Counted from the stretch's first letter, positions 1 to 11,583 are shown. The stretch is 33,367 nt of DNA from Pleurotus djamor (GCA_029747585.1 JAPEVF010000500.1:1-33367), one strand, 5' to 3'. Notes: a model not told the origin generated them from the sequence alone. Made by a program: numbers and translations.

Positions 1-299
1 TGCCATTTCTGCAAATATCAATTGACCTTATGGTAGAGATGAGTATGCTGCACTGTGTTTGAGCATCATCGATCATTTGAATGTGTATAGTAATTGGGTG
101 TAATTCAGCATTATATATTAAATACCATGGAGCGTTGAGTCTAAAATTAGGCTGTGGGTATCTAACCAGGTCTGTTAATATCCTGTCAACCATCTGTATG
201 AGACTATCCAGAAAAGTCACAGCAGGTACCCAATCTGTCAGCCCTGTAACCCTGTAAGCCTCTGGCAGCTCTGTAATGTTCTGTGCAGAACTGCAAAGC
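1..299. other. Intergenic, downstream of the JmjC-like gene
   Basis: I see no convincing coding segment. Bases 238-300 contain short imperfect repeats of a CTGTAA/CTCTG type. The minus-strand gene next door ends at 300 and its 3' untranslated region probably lies here. Confidence 0.4.
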
Positions 300-3200
300 T
301 TATCTGTTTTTCCTGATGTCGTGATGTACAGTGGTATCCGCGATACGGGGCATCGCAGCGTTATGAAGGAAGCCAAACATGTGCTTGACGATGCTTCCAC
401 CGAGGTAGTGGAGGGAGCCGTGTGCCACTGTCGGTTCATCCAAGTGTAGGACGGCATATGGGCACCCGGCGGGTAGAAACCTGTAGGGTAAAATCGTTGA
501 GGAAAGTAACGCAATCAAAAGAAGTGGGATTTACATCGTGGTACCTGGCTCCAAAACTGCGTAGTCAACATCATACTCCGAGGAAGTGAGGACAGCCGTG
601 ACATTATTCCAGTCAATCGGGCGGAAGCCATGTGGGTCGTCCTTGCGTCGGAAGACAGCATACAAGATCCTGCCCCACACCGGCGATATGACCGATAGAA
701 AGCCACTCGTATGAACCCGCACGCAGCCGAAATTCCACGGAGTAGAAACCGTGTCCCATTGGAGAATTGACAGATCTGGAGGCGGTCGTTGATCACCATA
801 CGTCCACGAGGCCCGATAGCAAACACGGTCGAGGGTGTCTTCGTGTACGAAAGGGAGGTTGGCACTAAGCGGGCCAGGGAGAGGTGAGCACGCAAGGTGA
901 TTCTCCTGGTCGGGGTCAGCGCAAACGCGGACCAGTTCCTTGAGCGAGACCTTCCTCCACTGCCCAGTCCCATTCGGACCTGGAGGAAGCGATAAATCTA
1001 TTTAGGCATTGTGATAAGTAACAGAGGCCAGGTTAATGAATGGCAGTGGGATTACCGCAACATAACAGTTCAGTGTCAAGGGGACGCTCCATGCTCAGAA
1101 TAGCTTCACGAAATGTATTGGGCTGAACGTGCTCAGGCACTCCCGTGATAAGTACAGGCCCGTCCTTGAGATGAATGTCCAGTCCACGGAACGAAAGACG
1201 TTCATAGGCCTCGTAGTTTAAGGCTTGTATCATCAATCCGCGGCCCCGCGTCGAGGAAGTATACTGAGGGGGGAGGTCCAATGAAGATTGAAGCATTCCC
1301 TGGAACAGTGCTTGGAGCACTCGGCCATATTGAGGATTCTGGGGAAAAATTAAGGAAAAAGAGTACCCAAGATTTGCGAGACTCACGGAAACGATGGGCT
1401 TCACTTGAACTGGTTCTCCGTGCACGTCGTAGATGACAGGTAAATCACAAAGTGACATTACATTCTCTCCGAGTCCAGGGCTGGGCGCTGGTCCGAGACT
1501 ATTGTGGCTATCATACGTGGTCGAAGCGATATCGTGGCAGAGACGACGTTTCTTTGCAGTCCTTGGAACCTTGAACCATAGCGGATTAATGGGATTCGTG
1601 GCGCGTTTAGGGCGGAGGGTCCTGGGATTAGTGCCCTGGACGTCGTTGGCAGAGGAATCGACCACTTCAGGTAGATATTCAGAGTCGTCACCATCATATT
1701 CTCCTCCAGAGCTAGATGCCCTTTTCCGTTTCTGACCAGTCCGAGGTGGAGGACCGGCAGGTCCAACGATAGTAATTTTTCTAGGCTTCGACGTGGATTT
1801 GGGACCCATCGCAGCGATCTTTCGAGGGGCGCTCCCATCGTCGGATGGGTCACGCGGGGGTGACGGAGAACGAGAGATGGAGCGAGGGGCTTGAGGGGAG
1901 GTTGGTGGAGAGGTTGGTGGAGAATTCGGTGGGGATGGACTGTTTGATTCACTAGGCTGTGAAGGGGTAGCTGTGAAAGTAGGAGTGGGAGCGGAAGACA
2001 AAGATTGAGGACGGGATAATGTGGGTGTCGATGGACAATCAGGATCGCTTGGTGGTGAAGGGGTAGCTGGGGAAGTAGGGGCAGGAGAAGAAGGAGATGG
2101 ACGACGTGTTGACGCGGCTGTCAATGGTGAATCAGGATCGCTTGGTTGTGAAGGGATAGCGTGGGGAAGTAGGGGCAGGAGGAGAAGGAGATTGACGAAC
2201 GTGTTGACGTGGCTGTCGATGGTGAATCCGGATCGCGTGGTTGTGCAGGGTTTGCTGTGGAGGAAGAGGCAGAGGCAGGAGGAGAAGAGGGACTTGACGG
2301 ACGCGAGGACACTGTTCTGGATTGGCTGGCTCGGTGGTCGGTCTGAGGGCATGGCAACGCGGAAGATGGTTCGGGGGAAGTTGACGGGGATCGTGGCAGG
2401 GGTGGTGACGGCTTGTCTGAATCGGTTGGCTGGTGGGCGGGGGTGAGCGTAGATGTTTGAGAGACTGCCGGCATCTGGGGACGCTCTAGAGAACGGGGAC
2501 GATTAGGCAATTCTGGCTGGAAGCCTGTCGTCGCAGGTGGTGGCAAAGTGGGAGCGACCGATGCCGTGGATGATGATTCGGTGGTGATGGACTGGAGTTG
2601 CCGGAAGAACGATTGGTCCTCCTTTGAAACCATAGGGCCCTCGAGTTCCTTTAACGCAGCGTGCAGGGTGCCGAGCGCAGAATTGAGGGATGACGGAGCT
2701 CTGGCGACTTCGTGCACCGCATTCCAAATGGCACGCTCAATCTTCGTAATACACTCCGGGCGTTCCGAGCCAAGGTGAAGCCATATCTGACAATGGAACT
2801 CGGTTAGAACTATGGGGACGGAGTGAATCAGTAGCCTCACTTTGAATAACCATGCTCTGGACACGCTCTTATTGATGAATGATTTAGGGATGAGGAGCAG
2901 CATTGGCGAGATCGACAAAGCGAGGTGGAGGGGAAGAAGCATCACCCGCGGTCCGGAATGTACACTGGGACTCTTCAGTCTACAGAAGCAGGCCACAGAT
3001 TCAGGTGCGACGCCGCAGCTCTCAAGTTCATTCCAACCCTCTGGAATAGGAAACGACTAAACGGGGGGTTAGATTCAAGCTACGGGTGTTAGAGGGTGGG
3101 GTTACCTCGATGGCGAGTCGTAAGCCCAGTGCCGCCAGAAGGATATTCGCAACGGTCTTGTCCATAACATTTTGGGCCTGGACCCTCTCATTTGCCGTCA

Positions 3201-3788
3201 CTAGAGCGTCGAGCGTGTTGGGAGCGTCGCTATTGATGAGTGGGGAAGAGTCCCCCTTGGGAGCATTGGATAGAAACTTCTGGATAATCGCTGGGTAGTT
3301 GTATAGCATTTCAACTGCTTTCAAACAATGCTTTTGCAATGGACAGGAGTTGGAGGGTTGCGGTTGACTTGCGCAGGGGAATCGGAGGAAGCCGGGAGGG
3401 GCATTGAGCGAGGCTAAGAGAGTGAGGGCGCATATCATGAAGATTGTGGAACCAGGCGTAGCACCGCTGGTACCACTTGCTGGAGCGGAGAGCCAAGTTT
3501 TCAAGCTGGAGCAAAGGTTGGGCGATAAGAACCCATGTAGGAAGACGATGCTCTCCGGCTATTGACGTGAACAGGTTAGTGAGGCACAGGTCGTAGGCGG
3601 CATAAGACCCACGGGCAAGTAATTCTCCAACGCGTCCGGGGGATAAAAAAACGGCAACGAATTAAGGCGTAGCTCATCAACGGCAACTTGAAAAGGAGAC
3701 AGGACACTAGAGAGTCGATTAAAAATGGTGACAGGACGTTAGAGGAGCTTTACCTGGTGGGATGCAGCGGTCCGGTGAGGAGCTCCAT
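300..3788 (-). CDS. JmjC-like domain protein with Ser/Pro-rich repeat region, multi-exon, frame-damaged in this sequence
   Basis: This is a large minus-strand gene. The 3' exons are well supported: 300-480, 535-979, 1056-1338 and a long exon from 1387 upward, with GT/AG junctions whose phases agree. Further exons are likely at 2841-3056, 3106 upward, a segment ending near 3706, and a start exon 3754-3788. The N-terminal third is helical and Cys-containing. The middle is a Ser/Pro-rich tandem repeat followed by basic KRKR/RPKR patches, which suggests nuclear location. The C-terminal part (535-979 joined to 300-480) has the layout of basidiomycete JmjC-like proteins: a PWNFGCVRVHTSGF segment, a WGRILYAVFR strand, and a late AHGSLHYL segment. 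The first metal motif reads H-T-S rather than HxD/E, so catalysis is doubtful. Single-base frame breaks seem present near 2190, 3395 and 3650, each in a repeat or homopolymer. They could be real decay or sequence error. The family call is from remembered patterns only. Confidence 0.55.
1941..2330 (-). repeat. Tandem repeat of about 93 bases, four units, in the JmjC-like gene
   Basis: Units start near 1941, 2033, 2126 and 2221. Spacing is 93 bases for the second interval and 95 for the last, so the last junction changes the reading frame. Each unit encodes a Ser/Pro/Thr-rich stretch of the type QPSDPDSPST followed by SPAPTSPATP. Confidence 0.75.
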
Positions 3789-4254
3789 GGTTTCAGGGTA
3801 GTAGAGCTGGTGGCCTTAATATTCAGTCAAGGGGAGTTCCAGTGTATGAGGCGCAGAAATGGTACTGTTTGCTACTGTTTGTTCTCACGATGAAAACTGC
3901 TTCGGATTGGTAGAGCGCTTGTCGGGCGCTAATCGATTTGTCGACACACGATTTTGGGGCAATATCTTCCCACGATGATTAGTCTGCCCTCGGAAGGAGT
4001 CCGAGTTCGGGCACTCGCCGTGACGTTCGTATTACAGTCCACTCTGAAATCACCCTAGGCTGTGAAAACATATCATCTTAATTTTTGGCTTCCGTCTACT
4101 CGGTGGGCGGGGCAAAAGCTGGGAATACCCATAACTTGGTCATATCAAAATTGAAGGGGCATAACCCATAATTTCAGGTNAAAAAAATGTCTAATCATTA
4201 TACATCCTCTTAGCCGCCACGACGAGGCTTGGTGGTTCTATAAACACAAAGTTA
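3789..4254. other. Intergenic between two minus-strand genes
   Basis: I find no open coding segment with believable codon use. The stretch holds the upstream region of the JmjC-like gene and the 3' region of the oxygenase gene. One N occurs at 4180, just before a run of A. Confidence 0.4.
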
Positions 4255-5217
4255 CTACCACGTCTCGTACATTGCCAGACCGTCACGCCAACGCTGCTTT
4301 CTTTCTTCGGCGGTGGCAGGAGGGACGTCTTTCTCCATAAGAAAACCGTTGTCAACCCATCGAAAGAGCTCGCCACCGGTATACTGGGTGATTGAGTATC
4401 GAGTTTCATGAGAGGAAATCGGGGTATTGGAGTGGTACAAACTAGCAGAGGGAATGAGGACGGTGTAACCAGGTGGGAACTCAATGACTAGCTCCAAGTC
4501 CCAGAGGACGAGGTGTCCGCCTTTCAGGTGATCGTATTCACCCAAAGCGGTGATGGCGCACCAACCCCAAGCGAGGTTACAGACGTCGCGGTGCTTCTGG
4601 CAAACGGTCTGGGGACCAAAGTTGACTGTGAGGGATGCAAAGTCGCTACGTTTGAAGTTCCGTTTCAGGTGTGGGTGGTGTTCAACGACGGCATCGAGGG
4701 TTGAACGATAGTACCTTCCGAGATCGGGTGCGTGTTTATGGAGGAGGGAGCTCTGGAACTCAGCCAAAAATTGCAGCTTCCTTGACGCGGCAGTGGGTTC
4801 GGCATTCCCAGGTCGAATACTGGCGATCGTCGTCGCCGCGAGGAGATGCAACGAGCTGCTGTATCGGGAAAAATTAATGCGGTGGAAAAGACGAGGCCCT
4901 CAAACTAGAACCGACGGTCATTTTTGCCATCACCGTTGTTGCAGTACGGTTCGAGGGACTCAAAGTCTACAGATGTCGTGACGTGTTGGGGAAATGCTCT
5001 TGCGGAAAGTCCGCCACCTGATTGGGGAAAGTGAGCATGCGTACGCATGGAGTGGAACGTATGCCTCATCACCTGGGGGTCGATGGGGACGGATTCCATG
5101 GGGTGAATGAGTCCGTTGGGCTTCACCTATGAAAGATGATAAGTACGAGTGACTCTAGAGAGGTGATGGAATCATTACGCAGGGAGGTACGGTCTTCAGT
5201 GGGCTGGTTAGCGACAT
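4255..5217 (-). CDS. TET/JBP-type 2-oxoglutarate/Fe(II) dioxygenase-like protein
   Basis: The main exon runs from about 4867 down to the stop at 4255. It encodes the double-stranded beta-helix core seen in many Agaricomycete accessory proteins: a VNFGPQTVC strand, an H-x-D iron motif in QKHRD, AWGWCAITALGEYD, GGHLVLWDLELVIEFPPG, a distal iron-binding His in SLYHSN, and the 2-oxoglutarate-binding Arg in ETRYSITQY. All expected metal and cosubstrate residues are present. Members of this group are thought to oxidise 5-methylcytosine in DNA, which would place it in the nucleus. A likely upstream exon ends at 5126 and a small start exon may lie at 5191-5217. The junction between the middle and main exons is not resolved. 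Placement in TET/JBP rather than another 2OG group is from memory of family motifs. Neighbours are also chromatin-type or basic proteins. Confidence 0.65.
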
Positions 5218-5439
5218 TGCCAATTGCGCGACGCTTGGAGAGTGAGGGGCCTACATCATGTACGGAGGACCCAATTTGACATTTGTTCGGGAACACTACG
5301 GGAGCTGGGCGTACCTGAGAGGATAGACTGAGAACATGATCTTTTACGCATCGGCGAGGTAAGCGGGTTAGAACCGAAGAACAACAGAAGACTAATAAAC
5401 ATTAACATTGTTCATTTTTCAGGGCGAATTATTACATAA

Positions 5440-6075
5440 TCAGTCGATATATTCCTGATGGACGAATTGGCGCAGCTGATAGGCTTCGCCGAACTGCCGG
5501 TGGCCCTTTGTTGCACGACGCAATGCATCTTCAAGTCCTGCAATAGCCCTTTGTATCTCCCGTCGGACGTGGCGTACCACCCTCAGCTCAGAACCTGCTC
5601 CTGCGAGCTGAAGGATGGCAGCATGGCAGTCGTCGGTAGTTTTGTCGAAACTTCCCACTGCGAGCAGCGCCTCCTCAAACAGCTCGTACGAGCAACCTGA
5701 CACCGAGAGGTATTTGTGGCAGAGCCCATCAACATAGCTGCGGACCGTGCCGTTCTTGAGTTGCTTGAATCGTTCATTGATTGCATTGAATTGGGCCATC
5801 CACTCAGCCACGGTGGTAGCATTTTGGCTGAAGCTGGGCGTCAGCCAAATTGATGGCGTTCATTTTCAGGGTAACAGACCTCTCCCGTGCGTGACGATAT
5901 CGAACAGTTCTACGGGTATTGACAAGCACCTTATGCCTACATTCGGTTAAGCAAGAGTGCGACGGTGGTACTGTTTCACTCACTTCTCGTAGCTGCGATT
6001 ACTTTTGGACCGGTTGGCCGCTTGCTGCTCTTCTGGAGTATGGTACAACCGAGGGCGACCACGACTGCGAACCAT
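5440..6075 (-). CDS. Small basic basidiomycete protein, unknown function (178 aa)
   Basis: Three exons fit cleanly: 5984-6075, 5880-5936 and 5440-5827, giving 537 coding bases. The first intron has a GTGAGT donor and TAG acceptor, and the second a GTCTGT donor and CAG acceptor. The N-terminus is strongly basic (MVRSRGRPRLYHTPEEQQAA, then NRSKSNRSYEKHK), and an Arg-rich segment follows after the first intron. This type of start is common in repeated Agaricomycete proteins of unknown role and looks like a nucleic-acid-binding tail. The C-terminal 130 residues are predicted helical with no recognised motif. It lies in tandem with the next upstream minus gene, only 82 bases apart. I do not assign a function. 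Confidence 0.6.
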
Positions 6076-6157
6076 GGAAAAGAGGGAAGGAGCCGCATGT
6101 GAGCGCATCGATACCTTTGAAACTGGCCAGTGCGGATGCATGTTCCTTCTGCGCTTC

Positions 6158-6885
6158 TTAAAGATCTTCGCAATCCAAAGTTCGGTGCACCGTTGTCCGA
6201 ATCAGGCTGGCGATCAGCAGGATCCAGTCGGTCTTGTTGGATTTGGCAAATTCGATGTATGGAGGTGGGTAAAAAGTCGAACAATCAAACTCTTCAGTAA
6301 ACTAACGGGAAAGACCATCTAAGAACCGTCCTTCTCCACAGGGCAACTTGAAGGCTAAAAGTAGAAGGATGATGGCAACCAGATGAGCGTCGCTGTCAAA
6401 GCAGTTGATCCTCAACGTACCCCATCTTTATCTGACTGATTGGACGAGTCATCTGCGAAGAGAAGAGATGTCGCCGCTTCGATGTTCTGCCTGTGCACCC
6501 TGAATGCTTCACCAAGCTTTCTCCTTTCGTTGGCTACATCGGCCGTCACAAGGAAAAGGATGTAGGCGGCATCGCGGTAGGAAACCCCCCACCGATCCTT
6601 GACCTCAATGATGCGGGAGTGAAGGACAGTCGCCTCTGAAATGGAGTGAGGCTGAGGAAGAGGGATCAGAGGGCAGCGAACGGACAAAACTTTTCACGAA
6701 CTGGATCCGATGGTATGGGGATGGAGCTCTGGCCGATATTGATAGTGGGTCCATGGAGGGTGGGGGGTATCTAGACAATGTGTGAAGAGGTAGGACGATA
6801 GATGTGAGAGATTCAGTCATTCTACCTGAAAACGGGGCTCGCCCTCATGCTTGGGATCGGGGACTGCTTTGGGCGAGTTGGACAT
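6158..6885 (-). CDS. Hypothetical protein, about 163 aa, four exons
   Basis: A start at 6885 opens exon 6826-6885, followed by 6698-6770 and 6421-6635, with phases that agree. The third exon encodes a helical segment (VLHSRIIEVKDRWGVSYRDA, then AYILFLVTADVANERRKLGE). The last exon is most likely 6158-6301, a protein-like segment with FYPPPYIEFAKSNKTDW and a hydrophobic ILLIASLI stretch. An alternative short last exon at 6319-6354 would end the protein earlier. I recognise no family. The gene is divergent from the plus-strand gene starting at 7020 and lies directly upstream of the small basic protein gene. Confidence 0.5.
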
Positions 6886-7019
6886 GGGAGTGGATGGAGT
6901 AGATGCGTGGGAAACTGGCTAAAACTAGATTCGTTGAAAAAACGCGCATCAACGCGCGTCACGGCCCATCACTCCTGACAACCCGGCCCAGGGCTCAACC
7001 TGCAGGGTAGGCGAACCAT
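6886..7019. promoter_or_regulatory. Divergent (bidirectional) promoter region
   Basis: Only 134 bases separate the start codons of the minus gene (6885) and the plus gene (7020), so both promoters must share or overlap this stretch. It includes a close pair of ACGCGC(A/G)TC words near 6940-6960. Confidence 0.45.
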
Positions 7020-9635
7020 ATGTCCTCCCCCGTTGAAGAATTCGCCACCTTGGACGTCGAGACGGCAAGAAGTCGCGTTGAATCCATTGCTCGAGCATTT
7101 CGAAAGGCGGTTAACCGGGATCGCGGCGCCGGATGGCTGAAAAGTCGCATTCAAGACGTCGTACGCATAGCTGAACGCATCATGGCTTGTGATGATACTC
7201 AGGTCATGTTTTAGGTTGCAATTCTCCGCGCCTTAGATCGACGTAACGACCTTGAGGAATTTCGAGGGGGGTCACTGGGTTTCTTAAGGAGTGTTGTCAA
7301 TACGCATACCAACCCGCGAATCAACTATGAAATGCGAGTCTCCCAAACAATTGACCTGGCCCGTACTTTCGCGCCACCGGAAAACTTGCAACCACGACCT
7401 CCACCTAGTCCTACGAAGGAGCCTGAACCCTCACATGCTCTTCACCAGCGCACCAAGAACTTAGCCGACGAAGCTGATAGGAGTACGCAGAGTAGGGATA
7501 ATCTCCTCCAGCAGCCACTCCAAGCGAACCCTGTCAATCCTCTGCTGAAGGTGGGACCGCCTAGAAAGTACGCCGCAGCGTATCAACTTCAAAAGTCAGT
7601 CCCCCTGGAACCTAAAGTGGTACGTCGTGGTTCCCTCTCTCATCAATCTGCCTCATTGTGCACAGGCGACTGCCCAACCATCAGCCCTCGATGCCCCTCC
7701 ATCGCCCCCGGCGAGTTCCGCCTCTACACACTCCGAGTACTTGCCAATGAGGAGCTCTAGCAAAGGGAAGCGGAAGCAAGATGATGACGATTACGTTGAT
7801 CCCCCTCAGGGTTTCCTTCAAGGGAACGATCAACCAGTCCCCATACGGAGATCCAATCGCAAGCCTCCTCCAGCCCCGCTTCCAAGGCCATCCTCAAGCA
7901 AGCGTCCCCCCCCCACATCCGAGTCCCACTCCACTGAAGACGAGAACGAGGTCAGCCGCTCCGAAACCACCCCCCCTAAGAAGAAGATTAAGTTAGCGAC
8001 CAAGTCCCGCCCAGCGCCGCCCCCAAGAGAAGAAGTCCCTAGCCCTGTATTTAATGAAGGCGAGGACGAGCTCAGCCCCTCCGAAAGCTCCCCCCCCCCC
8101 AAGAAGAAGAAGACCAAGCCAGCGACGAAGTCCCGCCCTGGGCCGCCCCCGAGAGACGAAGTCCTTGGCTCAGTCCTTGATATTCCTTGTACTAGATGCG
8201 TCAACGATGCGGTCGTGTGTCGATCTAACCCCGATCCTACCAAAAGTGCCTGCCAAACGTGTTCACGACGGAAAGTCAAGTGTAATCTGTCATTACCTAA
8301 CGTTCGTATGGAACGACTGGAAGAACGGATGAAGAGTCTGGAGGAGGGTCAATCAAAGTTGTTGCAAGGGGTGTCATGGATTCAAGAAGCATTGGACGTC
8401 CTCGCAAAAATGGGCATGAAAACTCCCTCCCTGACGGGCCACGTTACGTTGGCGAGGCTCCAGGGAGCCCTTGGAGACTTGCGTCCCAGCAATGGTGTTA
8501 ATTCAGCGCGAGGGCCAACCAATCCCGCATTCCCACACGGGCGTGGTGCCAACCACAACCAGGAGGATCTCCTCAACGATACTGCGAGCGATCTTACGAC
8601 CGAGACCCACACCCCTGCTCACAACTTATCCAGCACCCTCGTCATCCCACAGGTTAGCATTCCCAGTTCTGTTTCCTTGGACGTCCCCGAAATGAGAGCC
8701 ACTGCTGGTATGAGTACCCTTTCTACTCAACCACCCCGGGCCATCGTGCCTGATGCAGCACTTCTTTCAACCACGCCTCCTGATTCTGCGAATGTTGTTC
8801 ACTCACTTCCTCCATCATCTTTGCCTCACAAATTGGGCGAGGTATCTTCTTTGGATCCCTTGGCATCCGAAACCTCTGTCCCTTCCCTCACCCGCTCGAA
8901 TGCGGCTAACCCGACGTCTCCTAACGATACCGAATTCTCTGGACCCAGTAACGCTCGCCTCGTCTCGCCATCGCTGTTGTCGACCATCATCGACCACCCT
9001 CCCCCACCATCAGATCTNGCCCCTCAACATGGGAGATACTGCGACCCTGTCCCCCACTGCAATTCANGGCTGTGAATCTCGAGCCCCCTTTTGCCCCCGA
9101 ACTCTCTGTTACCCAGTCTACAGGTTTAATTGTAGATGACCAAGTCGCCCAGCCTCCTGCGACCATCTCCTCCCAAGCGTTGGAACTCTCTGCTACCCAG
9201 TCTACAGGTTCAATTGTAGATGACCGAGTCGCCCAGCCTCCTGCGACCATCTCCTCCGATGTGACTGCTCCATCTGTAGCCGGCGACATTGAGATGAGCA
9301 ACCCCAACGACTTGCCTCCTTCAGCATTGTCCACTCCCCCTTCGTCCCCACCACCACCACCACCACCACCACCACCACGAAGCGTCGACGTCCTCAATGA
9401 CAAGTCATGCTCGTTGATCTTCCATGTCTTGCGCCTACATCCCTTCTGGCGACTTCCTCTCGATGGGGTTAGGCTTCGTTTCACACCAGCAGTTCTACGC
9501 TCCCAACGTAAATACTTGGATCCCTTTGACAAACCAACTGTCATCCTCGTCATCCTGGACGGGAAAATCTGTGAAGTTGGAAGGTTTAGGGTAGGTTTTT
9601 TCGGATGGTTCGAGTTTGTGGTAGATATCGAGTAG
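7020..9635 (+). CDS. Nuclear proline-rich protein with Zn2Cys6-like cluster and coiled coil (about 837 aa)
   Basis: Exons are 7020-7160, 7215-7619 and 7666-9635, with GTACGC/TAG and GTACGT/CAG introns of 54 and 46 bases. Leaving out the N characters at 9018 and 9067 gives one continuous frame through to 9635; keeping them breaks it. The N-terminus is helical. Residues from about 183 are Pro/Ser/Lys-rich with two copies of a 40-residue module containing PPKKKIK or PPPKKKKTK, likely nuclear-localisation signals. Cysteines at about 357, 360, 367, 378, 381 and 388 make C-X2-C-X6-C-X10-C-X2-C-X6-C, the Zn(II)2Cys6 spacing, and the second half (CQTCSRRKVKC) carries the basic residues. A coiled-coil-like segment follows at about 394-426, as in dimeric fungal regulators. 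The rest is low-complexity with a 28-residue duplication and a run of ten prolines. Probably DNA-binding; target unknown. Confidence 0.6.
7936..8175 (+). repeat. 120-base tandem duplication encoding basic/proline module
   Basis: The unit beginning at 7936 recurs from 8056, exactly 120 bases (40 codons) later. Both encode an acidic start (EDE or GED), Ser-rich stretch, Pro-Lys cluster and ATKSRPxPPPRxEV. Confidence 0.75.
9099..9257 (+). repeat. 84-base tandem duplication in the Zn2Cys6-like gene
   Basis: Units begin at 9099 and 9183, 84 bases apart (28 codons), with few differences. Both encode TQSTG, IVDD and VAQPPATISS, so the duplication is recent and in frame. Confidence 0.85.
9348..9378 (+). 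repeat. CCA trinucleotide microsatellite (polyproline)
   Basis: About ten CCA units in frame, encoding a run of ten prolines. Expected to vary in length between strains. Confidence 0.9.
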
Positions 9636-11583
9636 AGGGAGGTTTTCCTTAAATCTCATGAGAGAGTAGTTCCTCGACGATGTACACACCATCTACAGCA
9701 ACATGGCTTCCTATCTTATCAATAACCACACCAACACTCCCTACGTCCTCAACACAGACCGTTTCATTTGGAACAGACGTCAAGCGACGCGCGTATTCCA
9801 TCCAAGCCATCCAAGAGGCCTTGCTGCTCGTACCCTCTCTTTCCTCATCCTTTGACCTGCTGTAGGATACGAGGGTAGAGGAAGATATGCTCCTCTCATT
9901 CGCTACCCTACTCAAGATGACCAGGGGAGCATGTTATCGTCCTTGATGTTGATGTTGTCTTACAACCCGTACATCCATCTGCTGTCATCCGCATGTGAAT
10001 TCATCGAGGCCATCGTTCAAACTTGTCTTGCTGCGGATTGTTGCTGTGATGATGTATGAACGTTGGATCCCTGGCTGTCTATCTTGTTATATGTGAGCAT
10101 TCGTATCTCTTTCTCCATCACCTAACTAACTAGCTGTCTCCTCCCCCAGATTCTCCAGGACAGTTCATAGCTTCCTCAAGCCACCAGCTCCCTCCGATGA
10201 GCGGATCTTGGAGTCAGGCTACAGTCAGGCGGTTCAGAGTCGAGTTGATGGAAATGTAGAGGGAGGCTGGACGTGGAGCTGGTCTGGTCTTGACGAAGCT
10301 TCCACCTTCGAAACACGGTGCTGCTACGAATGCCTAGCTTCGATAGCAATAACCCGCCCATCACCACCTCCCCAGATCCCCGCTCTGTTCTTACCATCAC
10401 AGCCATCAGAATCCCAAGGAAAGTGAAACTAACCGCTCAATGACGCACCGATCAACATGAACCCTCTCCACTCATAGCTCCGCAGTCACCAGCACCTTCC
10501 TTCATTGTCTACGATCAATTCCTGCGTTGGTCGTATCCTCCAGGATGGGCGTCAAACAACGCACGTCTCCAACCTCCTCTGGCACGATGTAACTCCCGAC
10601 CCTCTGCGCCGTCTACATTCCTCCCATCGCTCACACCAATCAGGAGCACCAAAATCTCAGCATGCCTCACTTACTATCGATACTGCAAGTATCGACCTTT
10701 GAAGCTGTTGATAGTCATACTTGTTCTATGGTGCGTGAATTTTCTCATTTTTCATCTTCCTGGCTGACACACTTGGTTTCTTTTCTTCTTTTAGGTATTG
10801 TCTCATACGGCTTTGGGACCCTGTACTGGCAGCGTTACGCGTATACACTGGTCAAAGGAACCTTCCGCTTAGCTCACCGTTGTGTACGTCGCGGATATGG
10901 ATTTTGAAGGCTGGTCGTTTTAGGCAGTTGGAGTTTGAGGAGATGTCGAACAGAGGTTGGCTTGAAAGGGAGGGGACTCTACGAAGAACAAACTTGAAGA
11001 TGAGAGGATGGAGCTGCGACCAATGCGAAGATTCGTCAGCGGACGCTTGTCAACCCTTACATGTCGAACATGCGCCTTGCTGGTTGCTCACGCGCATGGT
11101 TGAACCCACTGAGGTCGGACGAAAACCTCGGGTAGTCGACCGGCTCCCCTCCATCCTGTCCTCCTCAGTAACCAGCACCACCCACCCCTGTGATGACACT
11201 GCATTCCACATGGGTATCAAGCGCCGCGTGCACCAATCCCTTCTTTCTCCGTATTACCAGGCACTGGTGTTCCATCCATCCCTTTCCTCTGCATAAGACT
11301 ACCCTCGGGGTACCCAAATGGAAGAAGAAGATTACCTTGAGTCTAACGCAGCTCTCGCATCCACGCCGCCCACAGGGATCGCTCCGAGGAGCTCATAGCT
11401 TTGTCAAGCCACCCACTCCCTCGGATGAATGGGTCTCGAAGTCTCTTTGTGAAGCATTGGTGGGTACATGGGGTGCTAACAATGAGATAGAGTATACTTA
11501 TGGAGGGTGCGGGGTAGGTACGTCTAGGCTGAAACACGCCTACGACACGCGTAAATCGGTGCCAGAAGCGAGGAAAAGAGACA
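9636..11583. other. Gene-poor region with scattered coding-like fragments
   Basis: No complete gene could be built. Protein-like plus-strand segments occur at about 9703-9858 (TDRFIWNRRQATRVFHPSHP), about 10501-10738 (FIVYDQFLRWSYPPGWASNN), which is followed by a possible intron ending near 10795, and 11340-11510. The motif HSFLKPPAPSDE near 10165-10200 recurs as HSFVKPPTPSDE near 11395-11430, which points to an old internal duplication. These may be exons of a degraded basidiomycete gene family that I cannot name. Confidence 0.3.

Noticed and set aside
7212..7214. Premature stop in the Zn2Cys6-like gene
   Set aside because: It is inside a 54-base intron (7161-7214) with GTACGC donor and TTTTAG acceptor; splicing keeps the frame.
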